Translations under genes and position numbers: made by a program
Notes under the pieces: generated by a model
The model's database searches: none
The model's input: only the letters and a program-made list of their open reading frames with translations
Told to the model about the DNA's origin: nothing
Shown here: positions 23,933 to 33,323 of the stretch, one piece after another
Layout: every line of letters begins with the position of its first letter
How positions within the stretch are numbered: the first letter of the stretch is position 1
NCBI GenBank assembly: GCA_963281155.1
Contig: CAUJLY010000001.1
Span: forward strand, 434,001 to 498,000
Length of the DNA stretch: 64,000 nucleotides
Origin: Rhabditophanes sp. KR3021
Lineage: Eukaryota; Nematoda; Chromadorea; Rhabditida; Alloionematidae
Reading direction: 5' to 3'

Positions 23933-24352
23933 GTGATTTCATTTCTTTTGTGTGTTTGCTTAATTGTTACATTAGTTAAAAATGCATCTCTTATGCTTCT
24001 TGCTTCAACAATCGATGCTTTTGATTTTGGATTGCAACGTGTATATGTCTGTGGAAGAATTGTTTGCTCAGGCAATAAGAAATGGACAGGATCAGGACAT
24101 GCATACCTTTATGAAGACTATAAAGTTATGCCGAATATTCTTATGGGAGATACTCAAATTATTAATGGGGAATTTTGTGTTGATGGAATGTTGTTCGAAT
24201 TGGCTCCTCTTAGACCATATATCCAGCTTGAAAGTGTTTGTGGTATAGAGAGAATCAAATTTTTCCTAAAGAAAGGAAAACATTTTGATGGAACAAAAAA
24301 ATCCAAAACTGCTACTTATTATTATTCACTTTTCGATGAAATATTTGGTTAG
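23933..24352 (+). CDS. transthyretin-like (TTL) family protein lacking an ATG start
   Basis: The open frame encodes a nematode transthyretin-like domain: RVYVCGRIVCSGNK, GHAYLYEDYKV, LMGDTQIINGEFCVDG, FELAPLRPYIQLESVCG. TTL proteins are small secreted beta-sandwich proteins. The natural signal peptide (ISFLLCVCLIVTLVKNA) begins at a GTG codon at 23933 with a stop just upstream and no ATG between it and the previous gene; the first in-frame ATG (23993) would cut the signal peptide off. Either the start was mutated, an upstream exon supplies it, or there is a base error. The domain itself is intact for 139 codons. Confidence 0.6.
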   Translation: MISFLLCVCLIVTLVKNASLMLLASTIDAFDFGLQRVYVCGRIVCSGNKKWTGSGHAYLYEDYKVMPNILMGDTQIINGEFCVDGMLFELAPLRPYIQLESVCGIERIKFFLKKGKHFDGTKKSKTATYYYSLFDEIFG

Positions 24353-24603
24353 CATTCAAATTCTCGTATAACTGTCGGATGACTATCCTACATATCTTAT
24401 TTGGATATTGTATACACATATTTATTACATCTTCCTAATTATCACCTTATTCATCAATAATATAACGTTTTTATGCTAAATAATATCTTCTTATTTTGGC
24501 AAAACAAATAGTACCAATTTACATAGTAGTTTATATCAAATAAATGTAATTGAAAACAACAAAAAAGAAATAATTAAGACAACAGTATTTTTAATTTACT
24601 AGA

Positions 24604-24862
24604 TCAATTACAACCAGCTTCCCCATATGCTCTAATGCTATAACTAAAATATTGCATGTGTTCAGCAGATAAACCATTCCAAGCGGTTTTAAATAAGTTA
24701 ACTTCACCATCACTGTATGTTGGATATCCTCCATCTTCAGAATTACAAACTGTATATTCACCAACCTTCATGAGATCATGTTTACAATGACATTTAAAGT
24801 CCAGAAATAGATTTGTTTTCACCGAAATTAATTTTTAGGAATAATTGTATTCTAATTTTCAT
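24604..24862 (-). CDS. hypothetical small Cys-containing protein, possible frameshift
   Basis: The minus-strand frame 24822-24604 reads like real protein (CHCKHDLMKVGEYTVCNSED, then YPTYSDGEVNLFKTAWNGLS, ending EAGCN) but begins at GTG. An ATG at 24862, in another frame, starts MKIRIQLFLKINF and has a TATATA element about 30 bases upstream. Dropping one G of the GG near 24822 would join the two into 85 residues. I do not recognise the family. Confidence 0.35.
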
Positions 24863-24976
24863 TATTCCTGCAAGTTCAAATATATAGGCAAGTTATCTGA
24901 TCCATCATTTGAATACTTGCTCAATGGACACATAGTAAATTGTAAGAATAGATCATACAAAAAACATGGTAACAAT

Positions 24977-25484
24977 TTAAAAATCATACATGGCTTGAAT
25001 ATCCTCGGCAGCTAACATGTACATCACAGCTGAAGCTTGCCAATAGTTATTGTCATCCCATTCGATAGCCGCTTCCAAAGCTGTCTTCTTCTTTTCAGTT
25101 TCTTCACTGGAGTCTTTTCTTTCTGTTTCTTCGATTAAAGCAGAATACTTGGTTACAGAATCATCCATATGATTAAAGCATTTCGTGTCTTTTTTCTTTA
25201 GTTCGGCATTTTTTTTGCCCACAATGATTTGCCATTTCATCTTTAACTTTCTTGCACAATCCAGACCTTTTAACTTTTTCTTGATACACTCACTTAAAAG
25301 ATGTATGGCGTCTAATTCCATCAGATCTTCATAAGTCATTGAAAAAGCGTCAAGAGCTTTTACAGTTTGAGCAACCTAAAATAGAATGAATAAAAGAGCT
25401 TGAATATTTAAAACTTACTTTAGTGTTTTCCTGCAATTTCTTGATCAAAGATTTAACGGTAACGTTTTTCTTAGTTGGAGCCAT
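24977..25484 (-). CDS. hypothetical cytosolic helical protein, 154 aa
   Basis: Exons 25484-25419 and 25375-24977 join in frame. There is no signal peptide. The chain is helical and charged (LIKKLQENTKVAQTVKALD, then EETERKDSSEETEKKKTAL) and ends in WDDNNYWQASAVMYMLAAED. I do not recognise a domain. A TATATAAGG at 25551-25543 lies about 60 bases before the ATG, and the promoter side carries repeated GCATTTG/CAAATGC elements (see separate entry). Confidence 0.65.
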
Positions 25485-25569
25485 TTTGTTAATGTAGCTT
25501 ATTTTTTCAAATTAATGAATGTGATCTTTTTGCAATATACATCCTTATATATCCAATAATTTGATGCAA

Positions 25570-25690
25570 TCGCATTTTGTATTAGCATTTGAAGCATTTT
25601 AAATCAGCATTTGAAGCATGTAGATCAAATGCTTATTTAGATTAGCATCTCAATCAAATAATATTTCAAATTGACATACCAAATGCTGTT
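25570..25690. repeat. cluster of GCATTTG / CAAATGC elements upstream of the 154-aa gene
   Basis: The 14-mer AGCATTTGAAGCAT occurs at 25584-25597 and again at 25606-25619; inverted CAAATGC follows at 25626-25632, 25680-25686 and once more at 25835-25841. CAAATG is an E-box-type hexamer, so the cluster could bind a bHLH factor; it may equally be a decayed repeat. Confidence 0.4.
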
Positions 25691-26239
25691 GTAGAAGTGG
25701 ATGTCATTTAGATCCTGATTGCTGTGATTTATTAATATGGAATTGTAACAAAACAACATTTTAATCTATAAACAGTACATTTTGTAATAGATACGTAGAT
25801 GAAAATACCATTAAAATATGCGTCTGAGTTGAATCAAATGCCTATTGTGTACTTAAAAGACCACGCATGCTGACAATTACACTACACACGCCGTTGATCA
25901 CAATATTTTTAATTTCGGATTCATTTAAAGTTGAATATATTTAGTTAAAAATATCTGTCATAACGAAAGCCTTTATTATAGCTCCTTATTCATGAGAATG
26001 AATAATATCAATTTATGTATGCATTAGTTTTCAAATCAATCAACAGGTAAATGATTATACTAAAGAACGTGTCACAGCTTCATTACCACGTTCTCGATAA
26101 CACTCAACAATTACTTCCCCAATACCGTACTTTTTTTAATTAAACTGTAAATATATAAAGCGAGCATTTGTTAATATCTACATTATTTTACTCGTAACTG
26201 ATATTTGAACTTTGACAATATTCCAATTGCTCTTAATCG

Positions 26240-26731
26240 GTTGGCTAATATTTTTCTGTATTTTGTAAGTCAATACATAAACACCAATAGAAGGAATCAT
26301 GGATAAACGTAAAAACATAAGATCCTTCATTTTCCATGTAGTCTAAAAATGGTAATAACAAGCATATACAACGAATCTCCCGGTATAATAAGGGTTACAT
26401 TGGCTGAACCAAGAAAATCAATTTGATTCATTATAAATTCTTTTGTCTTCATAAGATAAACTTGTGGCTATTTCGTTTTGATAAATTGGATACTTTTTGT
26501 AGGTAATGCAGATTATTGAGATGTTTAGCAAAACGTAAGTGGCCTAAAATAATATTAGTAAAATAAAAAAACAGACCATGCTTTAATTAAATTAAAAAAC
26601 TTAATTTGAAACAACTTACATTTCCAAATCTAACAACATTTTTTAATGAATTTAAAAAGGAATCAACAATATACACTAATTCATATGTCCGCAAAATTAT
26701 TGTAAAATGATAAAGTATGCAACCATCCGAC
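26240..26731 (-). pseudogene. decayed 7TM-receptor-like remnant
   Basis: Minus-strand reading starts at an ATG near 26731 (MSDGCILYHFTIILRTYE), passes a plausible intron (GTAAGT donor near 26620, TTTTAG acceptor near 26544) and reaches ATYVLLNISIICITYKKYP, which resembles the TM5/loop TYKKY of the receptor at 17023. It then needs two frame changes (near 26424 and 26345) to continue through DFLGSANVTL and MFLRLSMIPSIGVYVLTYK. With no intact frame and only a few segments, it is best seen as a gene remnant. The flanks (25691-26239 and 26732-28625) are AT-rich without a gene I can support; a minus-strand ORF at 27713-27462 ending KKCCGVGC is unconvincing. Confidence 0.35.
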
Positions 26732-28625
26732 ATCAATATATCAACTCTTAATAACAAACACAGAAGCTGTAAAATAGATCAAACGCAATTGAAAGAAAAT
26801 AAGATGCAAATATATCCGCTATATTCATTAGTATTATTAAAATATTTGAACATAGATAAGACTAGAACATTTCTAATAAACAAGAAGCCAAATATGTTAT
26901 GACTTATTTTTGGAGGATACATAATAAATATTAACTATTTTTCTTTTATTATTGTTCTTAGCAAAACAATTTTTAAAATATTGTTGTTTTTAATCCAGGA
27001 TATCCTTTCAGATTATTGTCATAAAAGTTTCAATGAAAATGTAATTCACATCTACGTGATTTAAATTATCTACATAGCAATTAGTAAAATAATGGTCACT
27101 TATTTGACATCCTTTGTGATTGCTACATTTATATAGAATATACATACTTGACACATTAGTGTGACAATTTGTTTTATGACTTAATTTTATAACTAATGTT
27201 AATGACGTTGTACGCTAGTGATTCGGTACCTTTTTAGACGTTTTTTTGTGATGCTGGGTATAAATTCCACAATAATATTAAAATAAACACATTGTGATCA
27301 TTTTTTAAAAACAACTCATAAAAAGGCAAAAAGAATATGTTTATCTACTTTTAAAGACCGACCTTAATTGGTTTAACTATCTTATGAATAAATTGCAACT
27401 TGAAATAAGTAAGAATAACTAAGCAATTTACAGACTATTTCTTTTCATATATGCTTCTAGCTCAGCATCCAACACCGCAACACTTTTTTTCCTCGATTTT
27501 CTTCATTTTAAATGGTTTCTTTTGAGTTGAATATGAGGATTTGTTTTTAAAAATAACACATTTCATCATATTTTTTCTATTAATGAACTGATTAATCGAG
27601 ACTCTGGGCAAAATGTTTGTGTCTTTTGTTTGACCGCTTGTCATAATATGTACTTGAGACATTAGCTTTTCTTGGATATTCAACTTTCCATTCGATGGAT
27701 ATAATTTTCCCATCCTAAACTGTGATTAATTGAATACTAAAGTCCAAACATTCATAAGTATTACCATTCCTTTTTTTATCTGCTTCACAGCTGAAATATC
27801 CATCAAAAGTATCATAATACTCACTCAAACTCATTTTAATCGACTGATGTCTAATTCATGTATGTGCCATACCTCAACACTATTCCATATTCAAATTTTA
27901 CATTGCAAACTAAGGAAAAATGTTCAGCACCTTATAAACAAAATGCAAATAACTTGTTAAATGATTCATTGGTATGTAACAAATTCAATCATTTCTTGTA
28001 CTAGCTTAGTATATTCTGTGTTCTGCTTAGGTGGGTAAACAAACTAATGATAAAGAATATACAAAAGAAGCAGGTATGCTTGATTTAAACTACAGTTAAG
28101 TAATTAACAAACTATATACATAATAGATACTTTACATCCCTGTTCAAATTAATACACATTTTTCAATATATTCAGTAGAATATATCAAGACACTCCTACA
28201 CTTTCGTTGGAGGCCTAAATGTTTCACTCCTCAGATATGTGTTTATGTGTTGTTACTTAAATCATTAAAAAACATCCAAAGTATTTATGAATCATGTAAC
28301 ACTTTTACGACTATCAAATTTCAAAAGTTCTACAGAATAAATATGTACACTTAGTACTTCCGAAAGTAATAAATTTAAGTTATCAGTCATCACAATCTAA
28401 ATCAAACTTTTGTGTATAGTAATGATTACCCATGACAACATTCATAATGATTACCCATATTTTATGTCTTCTGCAACACCCTTTTTGTGAAAAAAATGTC
28501 TTCGTAAAAGGGATTAGGGATTGTTAGAAGATATTTTACATTCTCTGGTTAATGATACCGATAAGAATGATTAAGCTTTTCAGTGATAAAGATTGCTCTT
28601 AAATGTACTCTGCTATTTGTATAGG

Positions 28626-28634
28626 TATATAAAT
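28626..28634 (+). promoter_or_regulatory. TATA box of the vWA/CUB gene
   Basis: TATATAAAT stands about 80 bases before the ATG at 28706, which leaves room for a short 5' leader. Confidence 0.5.
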
Positions 28635-28705
28635 CAAGACTTATGTAATTAAAATCATACCTTGGAATCATATACTTCAAGGCTTATTCTATTTCTTTAA
28701 ACAAA

Positions 28706-30568
28706 ATGATGAAGACCACTTTTATTTCCTTACTATTACTAGCAACTTCTTACCAGGCTTTTGCTGATGACTGCTTGCAAGGCAATTTTAACCCCCCTCA
28801 ACTTACTGACGCCAATTTGGCATATGCTTCCCCACCAAGTGTAGATGGAAATGTATGTAATATCGGGCCTGTTACTATGTCTATTTCAACTAATAACGCT
28901 GATAGAAAAATCAACATTTTTTGTCCAAGGAGCCACCAATTTTGTATCATCCAAAGCAACGCTTCAATTTTTCAACGGTGATGCGCCCACTCCTAATAAT
29001 CTTTACTTCACAATTAACGATGATAACGAAGATACCATCCAACTTCCTCCATCATCTTCAAATATTGTCACTGTTTTGTATAATATTAATCCTGCTGTTC
29101 AAAAAGACATTCCAGATTTTACTATTTTTGCCAAAGCCATAATTCCAGTTGCCACAACTACAGTAGTTCCAGCTTTGGCTCAAACTACTACACTTCTTCC
29201 ATCAGAAACCACAACTGTAATCCAAACCACCACCGTCGCTGTCCCAGTTCAAACAACAACCGTAATTCCAACCACTTTGGCTCCAGTAGACACAACCACT
29301 CTCGTCCCAACAACATTAGCCCCAGCAGACACCACAACTGTAATTCCAACCACCACCGTTGCTGTTCCACTTCAAACAACAACCGTAATTCAAACCACTT
29401 TGGCTCCAGTTGACGCAACCACTCTTCTTCCAACAACATTAGCCCCAGCAGACACCACAACTGCAATTCCAACCACCACCCTTGCTGTTCCACTTCAAAC
29501 AACAACTTTAATTCAAACCACTTTGGCTCCAGTAGACACAACAACTTTGGCCCCAACTTTATCACCTGTCACCATAACTCCCAACCCAGCTTTGTCAGAA
29601 GGCGACATTCTCCTCGTCATTGATGCCAGCGTCTCAAACAACGCACTTCTCAAAACAGTTGCCACCGACATCATCAATTCCCTTCAAATCCAAGGAGCTT
29701 CCCTCACAAGAGTCAACATCATCACTCTAGGCAAAAAGGCCAGTACAGCTAGTGGATGGAACCATTCGCCCGATGTTTTGATTCCCTTAATTAATGGCAT
29801 TACCACGTTGAATGCCAATGTTTCTATCAGAAATAATGATTTCGGACTTATGTTTGCTGATGCATGCCAAACTTCTGTTAAGCAAAGACCTCGTGTTCAA
29901 AGGACTGCTCTTTTTATTACTGATAATGAGTAAGTTGGGACTTTTTAGTTAGTTGGTAAACTGTTCTTTTTAGTTACCAAAAAGCCGACCCTGCCATCAA
30001 TGCCCTTGCTCAAGCATACATCAACAACAACGACATCCATCCCATCTTATTGAACATCAACCCACTCCTTGATGCCAACAACTTCAGAGTCATTCCAAAA
30101 GCTTTCGACGGTTCAGACTCAAATCAAATAGTCCTTTACAACTTCGTTTCAAACAAAGATCTATTTGAAAATGTACTTCTCAACCCAACTGTCCTTTGTA
30201 ACCTAAATACACTCGGAGCCCTTATCGACGATGCCGATGAATTTAACTTCCCATACCAAGGATACATGGCTACAACCAAAATCAAGAACTATTGTAACTA
30301 TATGAGTTATTCTTTCAAATGTGTAGGTGACGTAGCCTCTCCTATCACCGTTTCTCTCTCCAACTATGCCCTTCAAAGTGGAAAAGATTTTGTGAACATC
30401 TACGACGACCAAGGCACCCTTAGAGCCGTGTTTGGAGGTGTCGGCATCGTAAACTCAGTGGAAGAAATCGGAGGAACGGCATTCATCACCTTCGAAATGA
30501 AAAGCGATGCAAGTCAAGTCTTCACCGGAATCGATGCTAAATTTACTAATTGCACCATTAGTGCTTAA
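28706..30568 (+). CDS. secreted vWA-CUB protein with mucin-like Thr repeat; one-base frameshift
   Basis: Exons 28706-29929 and 29974-30568 encode about 605 residues. The signal peptide (TTFISLLLLATSYQAFA) leads to a Cys-containing CUB-like segment, then a Thr/Pro-rich mucin region (about residues 155-285), a vWA-like domain (GDILLVIDASVSNN to RTALFITDND) and a C-terminal CUB domain (CVGDVASPITVSL to FTNC). The vWA metal site is DASVS rather than DxSxS plus later residues, so metal binding is unsure. The frame changes at six T (28917-28922); one T fewer restores one chain. Codon use is GC-richer than in its surroundings. Such proteins are cuticle, gut or immune-secreted in nematodes; role inferred only. 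Confidence 0.75.
29246..29540 (+). repeat. tandem 123-bp (41-residue) mucin-like repeat
   Basis: The block beginning CAAACAACAAC recurs at 29250, 29373 and 29496, a period of 123 bases, with units such as TTTVIQTTLAPVDTTTL. The reading is dense in Thr and Pro, the substrate type for O-GalNAc glycosylation. Confidence 0.8.
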
Positions 30569-30656
30569 TCCTTCATAATAAATTATTACATTTCAAAGCA
30601 AGGAACCTTTATTAAAAATACATAATTGTACATAAGGATTAATTAAATAATTTGTG

Positions 30657-31613
30657 TCATTCGCCATGTTTTTCAATAGACTTTAAAAGATGATCTCCTG
30701 CCCGATGATCATTTGAGCTATTTTTGTAGAAAGCTTCCGTCCCAACAATACAAACTTCATGGCCTGAGTTATCTACTAAAATTAACACTTTTATACCTTT
30801 TCCAAGTGACATCAGCGGCTTGTATACAAATGAGGGCGCAATATGCCTGACACTTTCTTCTATTTTTTCTAAATCCGATGTATCGCACCCAAAAGCAATT
30901 CTCCCATAACCATTTCCCCTACTTATTTTATTTCCATTTTGCAACTGGGTGATCTTAAGAGTAGTCTGATTGTCCCCAAAAGTAAACTTTAGTGGTCCGT
31001 ATTCATGGTCAAAATTAATCATCTTCATCCCAATTAAATGATGCCAGAACTGAATAGATTCTGCAATACATTTAGATCTAATTTCAATCTGATAAATGGG
31101 ATGCTTCTTTTCTTGATTCAACACATAAAAAGACCGACCATCAGGATCATGTATCCTTATTTTATTTTCATGTACATACTCTACCTTGAAATGCTTCGTT
31201 AATTTTCCAAATAAATCTTTAGAAGCTATGGAAGCTCCCCCAAAATCATTCCCATAATCATAGGACGTCACTCCATAATTATAAATCAACTCAAATGCGT
31301 AATCATGTTTTTGATCTCCATATCCAACGACTGTCTTGGACCAAGCATTATCAAACTTCCTATAAACAAACGCATCATTTTTATTCATTCATAAACAACT
31401 CCTCCTAATCCCTACCCATTACATTCAGCCTTACATCCACTATCATTCTCCACATGTTGAAGCACCTATAAATAACAAAAACATCTAACTAAACAAACTA
31501 CCAAATGCCCCTACCTTCATTCCAAGTACTTTCACAAAAAATTGATAACTCTTTGTCCTGTCGCTAATTTTTAAGGAATAATGAAGGTGACGAGCACCAC
31601 CATTTACAGCCAT
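30657..31613 (-). CDS. glod-4: glyoxalase domain-containing protein 4 (GLOD4), copy 1
   Basis: Exons 31613-31515, 31465-31416 and 31359-30657 give 283 residues. Two VOC/glyoxalase modules are seen: HLHYSLKISDRTKSYQFF and KVLGMK at the start, and YQIEIRSKCIAESIQFW with LIGMKM in the second. GLOD4 landmarks KFDNAWSKTVVGYG, ELIYNYGVTSYDYGND, NGYGRIAFGC and DNSGHEVCIVG are all present and the length matches the family (about 280-300). GLOD4 is a cytosolic or mitochondrial glyoxalase-fold protein; a dipeptide-adduct deglycase role has been proposed for it but the reaction is not certain. The gene lies head-to-tail with its paralogue, and the 3' end faces the vWA gene. Confidence 0.92.
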
Positions 31614-32159
31614 TACTTATTTTTGTTTCTGAAATATATAGAAAAGAATACTACTTTAGAGACAAATTTTGTGTGTGTATCTATCCAAAATAATATTTTT
31701 TAATGTCAACCCTTGCCTATAGTTGCCTTCAACAACAAAAATACATACTTCTCTTTGATATGTTTTGTGTGTGTGTTAAAAAGAATAAAAACACATAGTA
31801 GTAAAAAAAGTATTCGACAAAGTGTGCTGATGTATTAGGAGGATGGGGGGCTGGTTTGTTGGTGTGGTGCTAGTAAATGTGATGCTGCCTCACACTTAGA
31901 AAGGGAGAAGTTCGGATGGTGGTGGTAGTGGGATGAACTTTGATTCTTTAGAGTTAAATAAACACAACGATATTTTATATTTTGGGGGTGATAGTTGCAA
32001 CTGATAAAGGTACTTTTATTGTACATCCTACAAAAGATGACTTTCTATAATTGAGGAAATTCGATTTTTTACTGGAGTTGAAACATTTTTTATTTATACA
32101 CACGTGACCAACAAAAATAGACGTACCAATAAACAATAACATATTTTTTTGCATCCAAA
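31614..32159. other. spacer between the GLOD4 paralogues
   Basis: AT-rich sequence with short TGTGTG runs and no gene visible. Confidence 0.5.
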
Positions 32160-33054
32160 TTAACTGTCTTTTTCTTGTTTGATTGCTTTTAATAATTTTT
32201 GTTCTGCTGCTGGATCTGGGGTGGAGTGATGAGATAGGTATTTTTCACCGCCAATAAAGGCGATCTCGTGATTGTTAGGATCTTCTAATACGAGAATATG
32301 ATACCCATCTTCGGTACAAAGAGCAGATTTATAGATAAAATCAGGATCTGTCTCACATATTTTCTTTTCGACTTCTTGCAGTTGAAAAGTTGGCCGTATA
32401 AAGTTGATTCTTCCATATCCATTTCCTCTTTTCAAATCGACATGATCAGGTAATAGACCAAATTTAATCAAACATTGTCTATCACTAAAAGCCATCTTAA
32501 CAGGCCCACCAACTCCGCAATCCTCGACCATCTTTGCTCCCAGCATTTTATACCAAAACTCAACTGTCCTCGTTATATCCTTTGTCTTCATCTCAACCTG
32601 ATAAATGGTATTAATAGAGTTTTCGTTTGAAATATAAAATAAATGGCCATCTGGATCGAGTAATTTTATCTTTTTATTTGGCAGCATTTGGATATCTGAT
32701 TGGTATTTTACTTTTTGATACAATTCTTCATTGGCTATGTAGGCACCACCGAATGTGTTACTATGCACAAATTTTTCAACCTTGTAATTGTAAATCAAGT
32801 CTAGAGAAAAGTTGTCTTTTTGGTTTTCAAACCCAATAACTGTTTTTGACCATGGACTATCAAATATCCCATTCGTTTCACCGACACATTTCCTTTGCTG
32901 TTCAGTATGTCTTAGAATCTAAATAAATTTATTTAACCACAAAAAATAAATCACCAACCTTCATGCCAAGTCTTTTGACAAAAAAATCATAACTCTTGGA
33001 TCTGTCAGTTATTTTCAAGACATAACTTAGAGGGAACGTTGCATTAATACCCAT
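32160..33054 (-). CDS. GLOD4-like protein, copy 2
   Basis: Exons 33054-32959 and 32918-32160 give 284 residues. It has the same layout as copy 1: FPLSYVLKITDRSKSYDFF and KRLGMK, then PWSKTVIGFE, LIYNYKVEKF, TFGGAYIANEE, NTIYQVEMKTKDITRTVEFW, GNGYGRINF and DPNNHEIAFIGG. Intron 1 is at the same place (LGMK/); the short second exon of copy 1 is fused here. It is clearly diverged from copy 1 (for example the GND of copy 1 is missing), so an old duplication with possible change of substrate is likely. Confidence 0.9.
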
Positions 33055-33323
33055 TATACTGCATACACTAAAACATTGATTAAAATAGTTATGTTGTTGA
33101 TAGCAAAAAAATGGTTCTTTTGTGAAAATACTTGCTGAGAAGAAATATTTTGTTGTCAACAAACAAGAATATTTTTTAGCATAAACAAAATTGTTCATTC
33201 AATAACAAGGCAACTGTTTGAACATATTTTTAAAGGTCAAAGAATTAAAAGATGTGTATGTACATTTTTATTAACATTCTTTTCAAAAGATACATAATTA
33301 CAAGTTTTTGATAATAAAGTTAA

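Noticed and set aside
27462..27713. Minus-strand ORF of 83 codons ending KKCCGVGC
   Set aside because: Biased Lys/Asn/Ser composition typical of AT-rich chance frames, with no signal peptide, domain or splice context.
29188..29565. Minus-strand open frame (125 codons, Trp/Leu-rich) opposite the mucin repeat
   Set aside because: Again an antisense shadow of a tandem repeat; no signal of its own.
31835..32026. Minus-strand ORF rich in His and Ser between the GLOD4 genes
   Set aside because: No motif, low-complexity composition, and it overlaps the likely promoter of GLOD4 copy 2's neighbour region.
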